Shown here piece after piece: positions 41,253-54,400 of a stretch of 64,000 bases of DNA. Where the stretch lies: positions 248,001-312,000 of the forward strand of contig SAUG01000042.1 in assembly GCA_011316305.1 (NCBI GenBank), given 5' to 3'. Below the pieces are notes generated by a model that had not been told where the DNA came from, made no database searches, and worked only from the letters and a program-made list of their open reading frames with translations. Position numbers and translations under genes: made by a program. The stretch's first letter is position 1. Every line of letters begins with the position of its first letter. Origin of the DNA: Rusavskia elegans (Eukaryota > Ascomycota > Lecanoromycetes > Teloschistales > Teloschistaceae).

Positions 41253-44200
41253 TATATTTCTCTAAAGTAACTTTTATTTCTAGATTATTAAACAGTGTTC
41301 CGGATTTTATATAAACTTTCATAGCGTTATTAAATAAAATTATATAATTATTAACTTTATCGGTAAATAGCTAGAAGTTTCATTTTTAACTTAATATATC
41401 CGCTACCGTTATTTTACTACTCGGTTTATATTTAATATCGAGTTTATATTTTCTAAATTCCGTAAACTAGCGAGCGAACCTTCTAGAAGACTTAGTAGTA
41501 GTTTTAAAATATTATAAATCTTTATAATCTATTTTAATAGTTATAGTTATTTCGTTTTTAATATAGTAACGCTATCGCCGTAGAGATTTTTTAATAATAA
41601 AAAGCTTTTATTTATAAGTAGTATAGTTACGTTCTGTAGATATAAATACTTTATTTTCGAAAATAATAGGCTGTTTAATACTATCGGTATTAATCTAGTA
41701 GAAAATAGCGCTTTATTTAAAGTCGAAAGTATCTATTTTAATAATAAAAGATAGAATTATATCGGGCTAAATAAGTACTCTATTATTTATTATAATATTT
41801 TTAATTAGTTTATACGTATTTCGAATTTAAAAATTTATTCGGATTAATTTATATTTTTTACCTTTTAAACTTTAGATTAATTTATAGAAAGACCTATATA
41901 TTAGAGCGAAATTCTTTATAAATTTCCGGTAATAAATATATAAATTAAAAAAGACTATATATTATATATTATTTATAGTAATAGCTAATATCTAATAGCT
42001 TTCATCTTTATTATATCTATACGGATCTTTCCGTTACTAATAATATATCTATAGAATTTAATATATTTCTAGAAAAATAAATACTTCGAAAGTTTCGCGA
42101 ATAGTTAGTTTTTCTCGAACATTTCTAAAATAGCTTTAATATACTATAGATATTCCTTTTTATTCTTCGAGTAGATTAAAATATTATCGAGGTAAATAAC
42201 TACGAAATCGTTAAAAAACGATCTAAATATATTATTTATTATAGTTTAAAACGTTATAGATATATTCGTTAATCTAAATAGTATAACTAAGAATTTATAT
42301 TTACTAGCTTTTATATTAAAAGCCGTTTTTATATAATCTTTTTTAATAACGTTAATCTATTAGTAACCGTTTATTAGATTAATTTTACTATAGTACTTCG
42401 TTATTTCGATAGTATTTAAATAATTTTAGAATTTAGATAATAGATATTTATTCTTTATAGTTATATTATTAAAGCTCCGGTAGTCGATATATATATACTA
42501 GCTACTGTTCTTTTTTTTAGCGAAAAGAACGGGCGCGCCCTAAAGAAATTAATTTAGTCGAATTAATTTTTATTCGATAAAATATTTAATCTAATATTTC
42601 TATTCCTCGTTTTATTTAGAAAATAAGCTATAATAAACTCGATTAATAGATCGAATATCGCCGGTTTTAATTATATAATCTAATAGCCTTTCCGGTAGTA
42701 ATTTTATCGGAAGGTTATTTTAGAAATAATCTAGAAATTTCGAGCCGAAAACTCTATTTAGTCCTATATAGCCTATTATCTTTTAGACCGGATTAAATTA
42801 TTCCGAAAAATTAGGTTCGTTTTATATAATATATAGGCAGGCCTATACGCCCTTCCTAATAAATTATTCGAATCCTTTAAAATTAAATTTAGAAAACTCG
42901 ATCGGGGTATTTTTAAAAAGTTATAAACGATATATATTTAAGGCGCTATATAACAAATATATAATTCTATTTTTCTAGATTTATATTTCTAGGGTATTAT
43001 AATTAGATACTAAATTATACTATTTCTAGAAATTATTTTCGAGAATTAGATTATAGTCTATATCTAGTACTATATAAAAAGTAGTAGTAGAAAAGGTTCT
43101 ATAAAACTATAAAAGTTCTATTACTTCTAAAATATCTATAGTTTTATTACTTTTAAACTCTATTCTATCCGATAACTATTAAAGTTCTAATTCTAGAAGG
43201 TTAATAATATACCTAGTAATAAAGTAGTTAGTAGTACCTAAATTAGTAAAAATTTCGAAGCGATTCCTACTAATTTCTAGATTAAATCGTATCTATTTAA
43301 TAAAGCCCGGTATTCGATTTATATATAAAAGTCGTTTACTATTTTATATATTTTTAAGTAATAGTATTATATTATAGAAAGTAGTTAAAACCTTTTCCGG
43401 TATTTTTTTAAAAGTTATCTCTAATTCTTCGATCCTTACTTTAACTAGACCGAGCTATTCTTCTACTATTAAAGGCTTTTTATCAGCGTTATATATACGC
43501 CTAGATATATATAACGCTATTTATTTTCCGATAACCTATTATTAGCTATTACTAATAGGCTTTTCTTTTTAAAAAAAATCTATCCCGCGGGAATATATCC
43601 CGGGATATAAATATTCCGGTAATCTTTTTTATAATAGCTAGGCTTTCTATAATTATAGTCCTTGCTTATACTATTTAATCTCTCTTATCTACTTTCTCTT
43701 CCTCGACTATTTCGGTTTCGGCTATAGCCGCCTCGACTACTAATATCTATAGAGTTAATTTTAGTAGTACTAAATTATTCGACTATCGAAGAAGCTATAG
43801 TATTCTAGTTACTATAGCATTTAGTAGTAACCTTTTCGAATATCGTTATAGTATTTATAATATTTATAAAATTTATTAGTTATCTATTTTATTATTATAG
43901 AATAAAATATCTTTCGGTAGCTATCTGGATATTAGGCTTTAGATAATTAATAAAATACCTTAAAGTAGTATATTCGCTAATTCTACTCTTAATATCTATA
44001 TATAATTCAATAAAAATAAAATAGTAGTTTTTAATATCGCTAAATTTTTTATTCTAGATTAATCTATATTAAATAGCTAAAGTATTTTCCATAAAATTCG
44101 GTTTATTTTATCGCTTTAGAAAGGCTTTTTTAAAGTATTTCTAGGAGCTTTTATCTAGATTAAAAACCTATTTAATATACTATAGTTTAGTATTTTTAAT

Positions 44201-44925
44201 AAAATATTAACTATTATAGAAAACGGGATCTATAATAGTTATACTATAAAATAAATAGTAGTATTTATAGCAGCGGAGCTAGATATAGGCGAAATAGTAG
44301 TTATATTTATAACCTTTAAAATTAGAAGGTTTTTTATTATAGACGTTCTATATTATATAGGCTATAGAAATATTAGGAATATTAGAAGAAATAGACTTAC
44401 GTAACGGCGGATTAGAATTTCTATTAGAAAACCTTAATAGCTCTAGATTAGAGTTATTACGACGGAAATAATAATAATCGGAACCGGTATAGCTATTCCT
44501 ATAATTCGTATAAAGACGATTAAAGAGTCGGTTATACCTACTACTAAATCTATCTTTATTATTACTATTATAAAAATCGTTATTTCCGGAAATATCTAAA
44601 ATATCCCCGAAACTAATATTTTTTCTAAAAATATTCTTTTCTATAGTAAAGATAGTAGCGAATTAGACTGTAAATAAGTTATTTAAAAAGATCCTATAAT
44701 AGGACTTCTAGTTTATACGAATTTTAGAAAAGGCCCTATTTTTATTATATACTATTATTCGCTCTATACTAGCGCCGAGCTAAAAGTAGAGAAAGTATTT
44801 TATTTAGAAATTTATATTCGAGCTTAGAGAATCTTGTTTATAAAGGTAGGTAAAATCGATTTAAAAAAGCTTTAATAATAGAGTAAAGTTGGATCGTTTA
44901 TAATCTAAAAGGTTATTACTATTAG
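41253..44925 (-). pseudogene. C gag to RNase H relic
   Basis: On the minus strand, about 42105-42215 reads F-N-D-F-V-V-I-Y-L-D-N-I-L-I-Y-S-K-N. This is the Y-L-D-D active site of Gypsy reverse transcriptase with the second Asp changed to Asn, a GAT/GAC-to-AAT change. RNase H sequence lies at about 41.4-41.8 kb. The gag-proximal part (43.4-44.9 kb) keeps long near-open stretches rich in Asn, Ser and Arg but no motif I can name with confidence. Confidence 0.75.
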
Positions 44926-45140
44926 TATAGAATTCTACGCTAATCTTCTAAAATTATAGAAATGTAAAGCATTTATATATATAAGTATCTCTATACTAAA
45001 TCTATACCCGCTTTTATACCGGCTTTTATAATTAGCGATCGAATTAGTTAGTATCCGAATTTGTATATAACTATATAATCCAGATATATATTCTATAATC
45101 CTTTAAACCGTTCGAGTGATTCAGAACCCTGACTATTACA
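44926..45140 (-). repeat. C 5' LTR
   Basis: 215-bp LTR. Its right end (TCAGAACCCTGACTATTACA) retains CpA, so it is less mutated than its partner. Confidence 0.75.
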
Positions 45141-47836
45141 ATTTTACTTTTTTTATATTTTTTTATTAAAAGGTTATTCTAATTATATATTTCGATAAAT
45201 TTCTAAATATTTTTAAAATCTTTTTATAACTACTAGAAATTATATTTTTTGATTTAACTAGTTTATTAAATTCGATATTTAATTTTTAGTTCCTCGCTTT
45301 TTTTAGATTTTATAAATCTTTTATCTAAAATAGTTTCTTTTTTCTATTTCTTTTTATTATTAATAAAATTCGGTAATAGATATTTTAATAGTTCGCTATT
45401 CTAGTAGCGATAGAACTTTTCTAATAAAGATATATAAAAGGTATTATAGATTTTTAACCTAAATAAAAAAACTAATCGGTAAATTTAAAAATTTATATAT
45501 TTCGAAATCCGATATAATTTTATAAATTTCAAAATAATTTGTTTCGATTATTTAAATTTTAGATTTTTTAAAGATAATAGTACTAAATTACTAATTCTAT
45601 ATTCTATCGATTAATATATTTTATTATAATATTTAATTTAATTTAACTAACTTTTATTCTAATTCGTATATATCGATTTATATATCTTTTATAAATTTAC
45701 GACTCTTTTTTTTACTATTAATATCTTTATATTTACAGTTTTTCTTTCTATAATATTATTTTTAATACCTTTTAATATTATATCTAAATTATAATCTATA
45801 AATATTTTAAAAAGAGATATTTTTATAATATTATATTCGCAATGATTATAGATAAATTTAGCTAAAAGTAGAAATTTAATCTAGTTTTTTTATTTATTAT
45901 AAATATATATTTTTAGATACTATTCTAGTAATTAATTCTATCTTTTAATCTATTTATCTATTAAAAAGTAAAATATAATATTTAAATAGTATTTAATTTT
46001 TAGATAATAGTAGACTTCCGACTCGAATTCGTTTATAAATAGCGAGTTTCTATCGTTAATAATTTTATTAGAAATAAATTTTTTATTTAAAGTTTATCGA
46101 TAATAAATTCTATAAAATCTTTTATATTAATTATTTTATAATAAAAGATATATTTTACTATTTTAGTAAATCGATCGATAGCTATAAATACTAAATCTAT
46201 TATATTTCGAAAATATTAAATAGATAGTAATCTAATAATAAAATCTATCGCTGTTTTTTTCTATAATTATATAAAATATAAAAGATTCTATAATTTTCTA
46301 TACGATTTATATCTATAGATTTTAATTTTTTTAATAGATATTATATATTTTTATATACTTTCGGATATATTTAAATAGTTTCGGCTAGCTATAGCTCTAA
46401 CGAATAAACGATAAAATTTATTAATATCCGAAATATCTAACAATATAATTATTATAGTATTTTATTAAAAACTTTATATATAGTATTTTTTCGCCGGATA
46501 TATATAAAGACTTTTTATATAAAAAAAAACTAGTTTCTATTTTTATATTCTATAGCCCGGCTTTTTTTCTCGATTTATATTAGATAGTCTATAAACGCTT
46601 CTAAATATTAATATCTCGATTTTAAAATTAAATAAATATATCGCGTATACTAGAAATTATTTTACTATAAATTATTTTATTAATAGCAGCTTTCTATACT
46701 ATTTAATATAGAATATCTAAACTATAGTATATATTTCTAATAATAGAATTTATTCCGTTTTTATATCTTTTATCGGAAATAATTATTATTAATCTATTAC
46801 TACCGCGTCGACGGCCTATTATATCCGAAAATAATCTCGATATATAAAATATATCGCGTGTTTTATTTAATAATAAAAGATTAATTCTATTATTTTTAGA
46901 ATTTTTAGATTCTATAGAAGATTTCCTAGATTTTCTAGTTATACGCTCGCGTAAAATATAATTAACTCGAATCTTTTATATAATAAACGATTCGCTATTA
47001 GATTAATAGCTAGTAAAATTTAATTTCCGCTAAAATATAGATAATATTATCTAGATTTAAAGATTAATATCTTTATAATCCGGTTTTTTAAAAGACGGAT
47101 TAATTAGATTAGTTTCTCCTAAATAATAGAAGATATTAAAAACTATAGTAGCTAATTTAATAACCTAACGATATTACTAAATATTAAATTTTCTAATCTT
47201 TATAAAATCCTAAAGATTATTATAATCTATTTAAATTTTTACTATATATTTTACGCCTTTAAAATAATATTTCTATTATTTAAAAGCTTTAATAATAGTA
47301 AGTAATTCGATATTATATATTTTATAGTTATATTTAATTAAAATACTTTTCTTCGACTAGAATATAATTAAATACCGATAACTAGTTTTATTAGATTAAA
47401 ATATAATTCTAGCTAACCCGATTATACAATTATTTATTTTAATATAGATTTTATATTTTAAATCGAAGTACTATAATATTCTAATAATATTAAAAATATA
47501 TTTTAATTTTTTAAAAGTTTTTTAAATTCTAATAATTTAATAAAACGGTTCCGACTTTTTTCCGGCTATATTTCCTATAAGTAAATTTATTAGAAACGTT
47601 ATAATCCGAAAATACTGGTAAATAAAACGCCGATAAAAATTAATAAATTTTAAAAAAATCTATATTTTTCGGTAAATTTTTAAAATAAGCTATTTTTAAA
47701 TAGTTTTTATTTATTCCGGGTCTATTAATATACTTTCTATAGATATAATAAAGTCTGGAAATTTTATACTTTTAATATTAAAAGTATATTTTTTAAAACT
47801 AAAATATAATTATATATTATAAAGTTTTTAAATAAT

Positions 47837-48144
47837 TTCTCGCCGGAATAGATTGGATTGGTATAGGTTTTAGCCTGTAAAACCCACACTAATAGAATAT
47901 TGGGTTTTATAGATTGAGGCGTAAATGGTGTGGATTATTTCGTAGAGTATAAAAAGGGCCTAATTTAGACCTAATATATACGTTTTAAACGAAGAAACGG
48001 ATAGAATAACGTGTAAGACAATTCAAAAAACCCATACTATTTAAATGGGTTGGATTAGAGGCCTCTAAAACCCACACCATACCAATTTAAAAAAGTCTAT
48101 TATACTAAATTCCAATAGATTTCTCCAATCCATTCCGGCGAGAA
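47837..48144. mobile_element. 308-bp MITE-like element with TIRs
   Basis: The terminal inverted repeats TTCTCGCCGGAAT and ATTCCGGCGAGAA extend to about 20 bp with one mismatch. A perfect 8-bp duplication TAAATAAT flanks the element (47829-47836 and 48145-48152). It has no coding capacity. Inside are further inverted AAACCCACAC / GTGTGGGTTT-type motifs. It retains many CpA dinucleotides, unlike the RT sequence around it. The 8-bp duplication suits hAT-type mobilisation, but the terminus is not the TAG or CAG type, so the superfamily is open. Confidence 0.88.
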
Positions 48145-49050
48145 TAAATAATCTATCTAATATATTTCTAATATTTTTCTTCCGAATTAAAAAAGATTAG
48201 AATATTATTTAAATAGACTATATAATAAATATTAACTAATTCTTTTAAAACCCGATTAATATAGATTTAGAAAATCGCAGATATATTAGTAAAACTAAAA
48301 AGTATTATAAAATATTCGAAATATCTATATTTTATACGAAATACGGTCTTTTATTTATTTATTTTTTAATCCGAGTTTAATAGTAGATATCTTTAATATT
48401 ATTTTTAGAAAAATATTTTACCTCTAATAATCGATCTAGAATTTTAGAAATAAGAAATAAAAAATAACGATTTTTGATTATTACTTTATTAAAGCTTCTA
48501 TAGTCGACGTATATATAAAAACTATTATCTTTTTTTAATATAAAAAGGATTAGAGCTTTTATAAAAAATTATAAATAATAGATCTAGCTTTTCTTTAAAG
48601 TACTATCTAAATAATCCTGTAATTTATCGAATTCGCGTTTAGATAGACTATAAACTAGATTATATAGCGGATTTTTTCTATTTAATTCGATTATATAATC
48701 GGTATTTTTAAACGGAAGTAATAAATCTACTAGATATATATTATAAACCTCGATTTCTTTATATATAGATTCCGGAATCGGCTCGGACTACTATATATCT
48801 TTATTATTTTTATCTTTATCGGTATTATTAGTTCCTGTCTATATAGCGGTATCGTTATTAGATTTGGTATATATAGCGGTAATCGATAATAAATATAGAA
48901 ATATATACTTTTCGGCCTATAATATATAAATAAAAACTATCGGTAAATTAATATTAAAGCGGATTAACTATTTTATTTCTATTTAATTATTTTATATTAT
49001 TTCGTTATAGATAAAAAATCGCTATTATTTTAACTTTGGATCTATAACTA

Positions 49051-49160
49051 TATATATTTAATATAAAATTAATATATTTAATATAAAATTAATATATTTA
49101 AGATAAAATTAATATATTTAATATAAAATTAATATATTTAATATAAAATTAATATATTTA
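49051..49160. repeat. 20-bp tandem repeat, 5.5 copies
   Basis: The unit ATATATTTAATATAAAATTA is repeated head to tail with a single base change in the third copy (TTAAGATAAAA). It lies within relic D. Confidence 0.9.
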
Positions 49161-49564
49161 GAAAAATATCGTATTTATCGGTTATATTTAAAATATAGAA
49201 TTACGATATATATATTTTCCGACGGCTTTAATTATCTATTATTATCTAGATTAAATTATATATTTTATAATAGATAGTATACTAACTTTTAATTTATTAA
49301 AAATAAAGTTTTTCGATTTTATTAAATAGATTCTAGATCGTATTAAATAATAAAAAATAAAGAATCGACGTTAATCTAGAAATTTAGGTCTAGAAATACA
49401 TTAATTCTACTCTATCCTTTTATTAGTAATTCGATAAATACTTTTATTAGAAGACCGTTTCTTACTTTAATTTATTTATTCTAGGCGATTATTAAAGCTA
49501 TAACTAGCTCTTTTGATTTTTTAATTAATTAATATTATTAGAATTACCTTTTATTATATTAATA

Positions 49565-49976
49565 TATTACGTTCACGATTCCATAGAAATACGCTGGAAA
49601 ATTGGCTAGGTAAACGAGTTTAATTATCTATAGCCGCCTATAATTACTATAGCCGATTCTTACGATAGAAGCTTTTAGCGGACAGTTATCTATCGGTACT
49701 ATCGGCTACTTTTATTATATATATCGCTTTTGATTCCTATTAGATAACTTCTTTTATTAATCGTTAATATAATTATTAAATACGTCTCTATTATTCTCTT
49801 TTTAATTATCTATATAATAAAAACGCCTCGTAATATTATAACTATATCTTCGCGACTATATAAAATTAGTTATAATAATCTATACTAGAATTTCCTTACT
49901 ATTTAATAGTTCGGACTACGCGTATAGCTATAGTTAGATTTAAATATAACGTTTTTTAATATATAGATATATTATA
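49565..49976 (+). repeat. E3 5' LTR
   Basis: 412-bp family E LTR. Confidence 0.85.
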
Positions 49977-50279
49977 TTATAACGATTTATTATAATAGTT
50001 TTATAATCCCGTCTTATAAATTAAAGCGATACTATTAAAATAATAATACTTAATATTTATAAAAGAAATAAAAGATCTTTAAAATCTTAATTTATTTAGA
50101 TAAATACCTATTTTATATTATATTTAAACTAGTTTCCGAATAAAGTAGTTAAAATTCTATTTATAATATTATATCTAGAAAGGATAGCTTTTAATTAAAT
50201 ATAGCCCCGTATAGAAAACTATTATAATAATCCGAAAATTAAAGGAAAGATAAAATATTATAAATCTTCTATACTTTCG

Positions 50280-51560
50280 GTAATCTAATTATAGCTATAA
50301 AAGAAATCTTCGGAAATAATAATAAAGATAAAGTAATAAAAAGAAAATTTATAATTCTAAAATAGTAAAAGTCGGTAGTTATCTATATAATTTAGTTTAG
50401 AATATTAATTTATAAAACAGACTAGAAAGATTTAGCTCTAAAAATCTACTTCTATAAAAAGTTCTATATAAAAATTAAAGAAGCTATAAAAGTAATTAAA
50501 AAAACTAAATTCGCTAGTATTATTTATTAAACTAGTAATTAGGATTAATACTAGATAGTATAAGATATATTTAGATAAATAGACGTTTAATAGAATAGAA
50601 CCCGCTAAAAAATAGTCTAAAAGAAATTTAATAGAATTCGATACTACCGAAATTAAAAGACCGTATACTAAAGCTTATTATTTATATAAAAAGATAGAAT
50701 ATCTTAAAAGAAATTACCTAACTAAAGAGGTAATAGAAGTAACTAAATATTAGCTTAAAATAATAGAGGAATTATTTAAAAAAATAGCTAGAGAATATAT
50801 AACTAAAAATTAGATAGCCTGTAATAATAATAAATATCTTATCTATCTATCGGATAAAAAAGAGATATAATAGTATTTTATAGAACCTAAAAAAGTAAAA
50901 AAGAAGATAATAATAGAATTTAAGCTATATAAAACCAAGAAACCTCTTATAGTAATATTTAAAATTAAAATCAGAAGTTATAAAATAATAGTTCTAGTAA
51001 ATAGAAAAGACGAAAACAAAATTATAAAGGGATTATATAATTAAATTAAAGGATATATCTAACCGCGTCTATAATAGAATAATAGAATTATAGAAGTCGA
51101 AATTAAAATAAAAAATAGATTTATTAGAATTTTAAACTTTATAGTAATCGAAAATTCTAGATAATATATTATTTTTAGAAATAAATAAAATAGAATAATT
51201 TCTAGAATACTAATATAAAAAATTATAGTCGGATAAAAGATAGAACCGTAAATAGTATATTTTTTTATATATAAAAATCTTCTATATAGAAAATTAGATA
51301 TCGTATTAAATACGAATTATAAACAGATTAAAAAAAATAATACCTTTTTTAAAAATGGAAGTAAAATATAGGAAATAAAAATCTAAAAAAAATATTATAA
51401 TCTACTTTTATAATTAGCGCTAAAATATAACAAAACGTAGAAAATAATCTAAAAACTATAAATAGAAAATATTAAAAAAATCTATAAAAGTATTATTAAA
51501 TAAATAGAAAGAATCGAATATAATTTTACGTCTAAACTAGAAGAATAGCTAGAAAAAAGA
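50280..51560 (+). pseudogene. Gag-like relic of element E3 with a CCHC motif
   Basis: The plus-strand frame at 50676-50717 reads Y-Y-L-Y-K-K-I-E-Y-L-K-R-N-Y. With TAT/TAC from TGT/TGC or CAT, this is C-x2-C-x4-H-x4-C, the Gag zinc knuckle. The upstream lysine-rich, tyrosine-rich block is conserved at the same place in E1 (18.6-18.95 kb) and E4 (38.7-39.05 kb). The remaining 1.8 kb of the interior shows no protease, RT or integrase motif. The protein would package RNA but needs another element's enzymes to move. Confidence 0.65.
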
Positions 51561-52510
51561 ATACTATACTCTATACTAAATATATAACTAAAAGATAAAT
51601 AGTTTATAATCTTATTATTATAGAACGAAATAGTTACTAAAGAATAAAAGTTAACGGAAATATTAGAAAATTCGGATATTATTTATAATATAAATACCTA
51701 ATTTAATATAGGTAGATATAATATAAAAGAATCTTTAACTAGATATTCTTTCATACGCGTATTAAATCTAGAGGCTAAAAAGAATTAATTTTCATTAAAA
51801 ACTAATCTAGATCGACCGAATCGAAACTAGAAATTAATTTAATAGATACCTTTTATAAAGCTAGCGTAGAATCTCTAGAAAAGTAAAATATAACTAGATT
51901 ATTAAATTTATTAAAACGAGATAATATATACTATTTCTAAACGATAAAGTTACTTTTACGTTTATCTAAAACGCGATAATAGGTAATAAAATATTTTTAT
52001 TTTCTAAAAAGTCGGCAGAAATTCGATTTTTAAATAAGATATTAATTACGAACTTCCTTTTTAGAATCTAGAAAAGACTCGATACGATAATACGCTTCGA
52101 TATATTTATTAAAAATATTTCTAATATTAGACCGAAGCTTATTTTTTTTTATTTTTAAAACGTTTCTCTACGCGTATTAGTAATAGAAAATATTCGAAAA
52201 TAGATTAAAAAATATAGATAGTATTAGAAATTAAAAAATCGTAAGATTTTTAGGCCCGAGTATACTCGCTATAGATATTACTATCTACTTTAATTTTATA
52301 TTCTTTTAAAAAATTACAGGTATAGAAATTATAAAAAAAAGATATAATAATACCTTTCGACTAAATTCGATAGAAAGACTTTAAATAATTACCTTTTCGA
52401 GAATATATAATAAAAATATTAAAAAAGAAAAAAAAGAAGGAAAGAAATAATTAGGCTTTAAAAACCCCGTATATAGAAAAACTAGATAGAAAACGATATA
52501 GAAAGAATCG

Positions 52511-52922
52511 TATTATATCTAAAACTTTATAGAAATACGCTAGAAAATTAGCTAGATAAACGAGCCTAATTATCTATAGCCGCCTATAGCAGCTATAGCC
52601 GACCTTTATAATAGAAGCTTTTAGTAGATAGTTATCTATCGGTACTATCGACTACTTTTACTATATATATCGCTCCTTACTTCTATTAAATAGCTTCTAT
52701 CGTTAGTTATTAATATAATTATTAAATACGTCTCTATTATTTTCTTTTTAATTATCTATATAATAAAGACGCCTTATAATATTATAACCGTACTTTTACG
52801 GCTACGCGAGATTAATTACGATAATTTACGCTAGGATTTCCTTACTATTTAGTAGTTCGGACTACGCCTACGGCTATAGCTAGACTCGAACGTAACGCCT
52901 TTTGACGTATAGGGACATTATA
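52511..52922 (+). repeat. E3 3' LTR
   Basis: 412-bp partner of 49565-49976, ending at the TAATA target duplication. Confidence 0.85.
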
Positions 52923-54400
52923 TAATAATAGGCTTTTTAAATAGCCGGTTATTATTATTATAAAAATTATGAAATTTTCGATTATTTTAACTTTAGTTCT
53001 AGTTTTTAGAATAACTTTTAGACTAATAATCTATACTACTATAAATAAAGTAAATACTAGATTTATTATTTTATTTATATTTTCTAAAGTTATTATTATT
53101 AAAATTAGAAATATTTCTTTTACCGACGCGTTTAATCGTTCTATAATTAGTTTTTCTAGTTCCGGTTCTCGAATTTTCGAAAATTTCCTTTTTTATACGG
53201 AAGTAGATAAAATCTATTAGTAGAAAAATTCTACTATTAATCTGGTATCGTTTTATCTATATTTTTCTATCGGGTAGTTTAAATTATCTATTTATTTAAA
53301 CTAAAGTCTTTTAATTTCGTATTTTAAACGCGTATAATACGTTATAATTCCGGACGAATTTAAAAAAAAAATTAAATACTATTTTTTCGATAAAGGAAGT
53401 AATTAGATTTCTAATAATATAAAAAAAATATAGAATTCTAGAATATTCTAATCTTTAGTTTAGATTATATAAAAATACTTCGTTATAGTATTTAATAAAC
53501 GAAATATAGAATTAGTAATAAAATTTAAAAAAAAGTCTATAAATTTATTTTATAATATACTATTAAAAGTATTTTCATTAATAAAAAATTCTTTTTTTTC
53601 GAATTAATAGTTTAATTTCTAACTTTTAATAAAATTCTAGATCTATCGAATTTAATCTATATAAACAGATAAAATATCGGATTTATAGAACTAATTTCTA
53701 TAGAATTCGATCTATTTATAGTATTTTTTAAAGATTATCTTATTACTATACTTTTTAAACTCTTTAATTTTAAATTTTAACGAAGCTTATAGCGCTCGCG
53801 AAAATCTAATAGCTAGTTTAAAAGAAAATCAATTATTATCTAAAATATAATTCGGATCTATTATATAGAAAGTTTTTATTCTATAATATATTTTTAAAAA
53901 GGTTTTCTTTTTTACTATTATTTAAATTTCTAAAATTTAAAGCTTTTTATTATTATTAGAATTTTCGCTATTATTTCTATTATTATTTAGATTATTACTA
54001 CTATTAAACGGCTAACCGGGATTAGAATTTCTAGAAATAAAAATTTTTAAAAAAAATATTTCTATTAGACTACGATTAACTATTAGACGATTACTATTAA
54101 TAGATTTAGCTGCCGGAACTAATATAGTCTACTAATAAACTAGTAATATAATTACTATAAAGTTCCGATTAGATTTTCTAAATAATAGAAAATAAATAAG
54201 AGTTTTTTTTATCGGATATTTTTAATATAGGCGGGTTATATTTATTAAATTCATCTATAATATCTATAATCCGCGGTTTAATAGCTTTAATACTAGTTTA
54301 AAGCAATTCTATCTAAAGTATTTTACTATAGCTATAATTACTATAAATACTATATATTAATATTAATATAGTTATACTATAAATAATATATACCGAACAA
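52923..54400 (-). pseudogene. D gag-like relic
   Basis: Minus-strand frames are stop-broken. Near 53.93-54.02 kb they show an Asn/Ser-rich tract ahead of an N-P-G segment, and at 53.3-53.9 kb a charged region with many Lys, Phe and Tyr. The position upstream of D Pol suggests gag, but no family-defining residue is visible. Confidence 0.4.

Larger units (their letters stand above)
34378..45140 (-). mobile_element. C, Gypsy LTR retrotransposon on the minus strand, split by E4
   Basis: Two 215-bp LTRs (34378-34592 and 44926-45140) start TATAGAATTC and end ACTATTATA or ACTATTACA. ATTT is found outside each end. A purine tract (AGGAAGGAAAAAA on the minus strand) abuts the 3' LTR, as expected of a polypurine primer. 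The coding order on the minus strand runs from right to left: gag region, RT, RNase H, [E4], integrase. The 34.6-36.5 kb part beyond integrase holds no motif I can name. Confidence 0.8.
45700..49500 (-). pseudogene. D Pol relic (RT, RNase H, integrase)
   Basis: Minus-strand reading gives an RT start block A-L-I-L-F-I-L-K-K-D-N-S near 48.5 kb. The catalytic block I-V-Y-L-N-N-I-L-I-F-F is at about 48180-48225 (Y-L-D-D with both Asp changed to Asn). Integrase at about 45.95-46.30 kb reads A-I-D-F-I, then A-I-D-R-F-T-K-I-V-K-Y, then I-I-N-D-R-N-S-L-F, then T-D-K-Q-T-E-R (after undoing RIP stops). It is disrupted by the 308-bp element at 47837. Confidence 0.8.
49565..52922 (+). mobile_element. E3, Gag-only LTR retrotransposon, family E, inside D
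   Basis: The LTRs are 49565-49976 and 52511-52922 (412 bp each). TAATA flanks the element (49560-49564 and 52923-52927). The 2.53-kb interior is uninterrupted and reads on the plus strand. It contains the clearest Gag relic of the family and no polymerase or integrase. Confidence 0.88.

Noticed and set aside
52969..53220. 83-codon plus frame in the A+T-rich region
   Set aside because: It is antisense to the gag-like relic of D and has only the Ile/Lys/Phe/Ser composition expected of RIP-mutated DNA. Open length alone does not support a gene.
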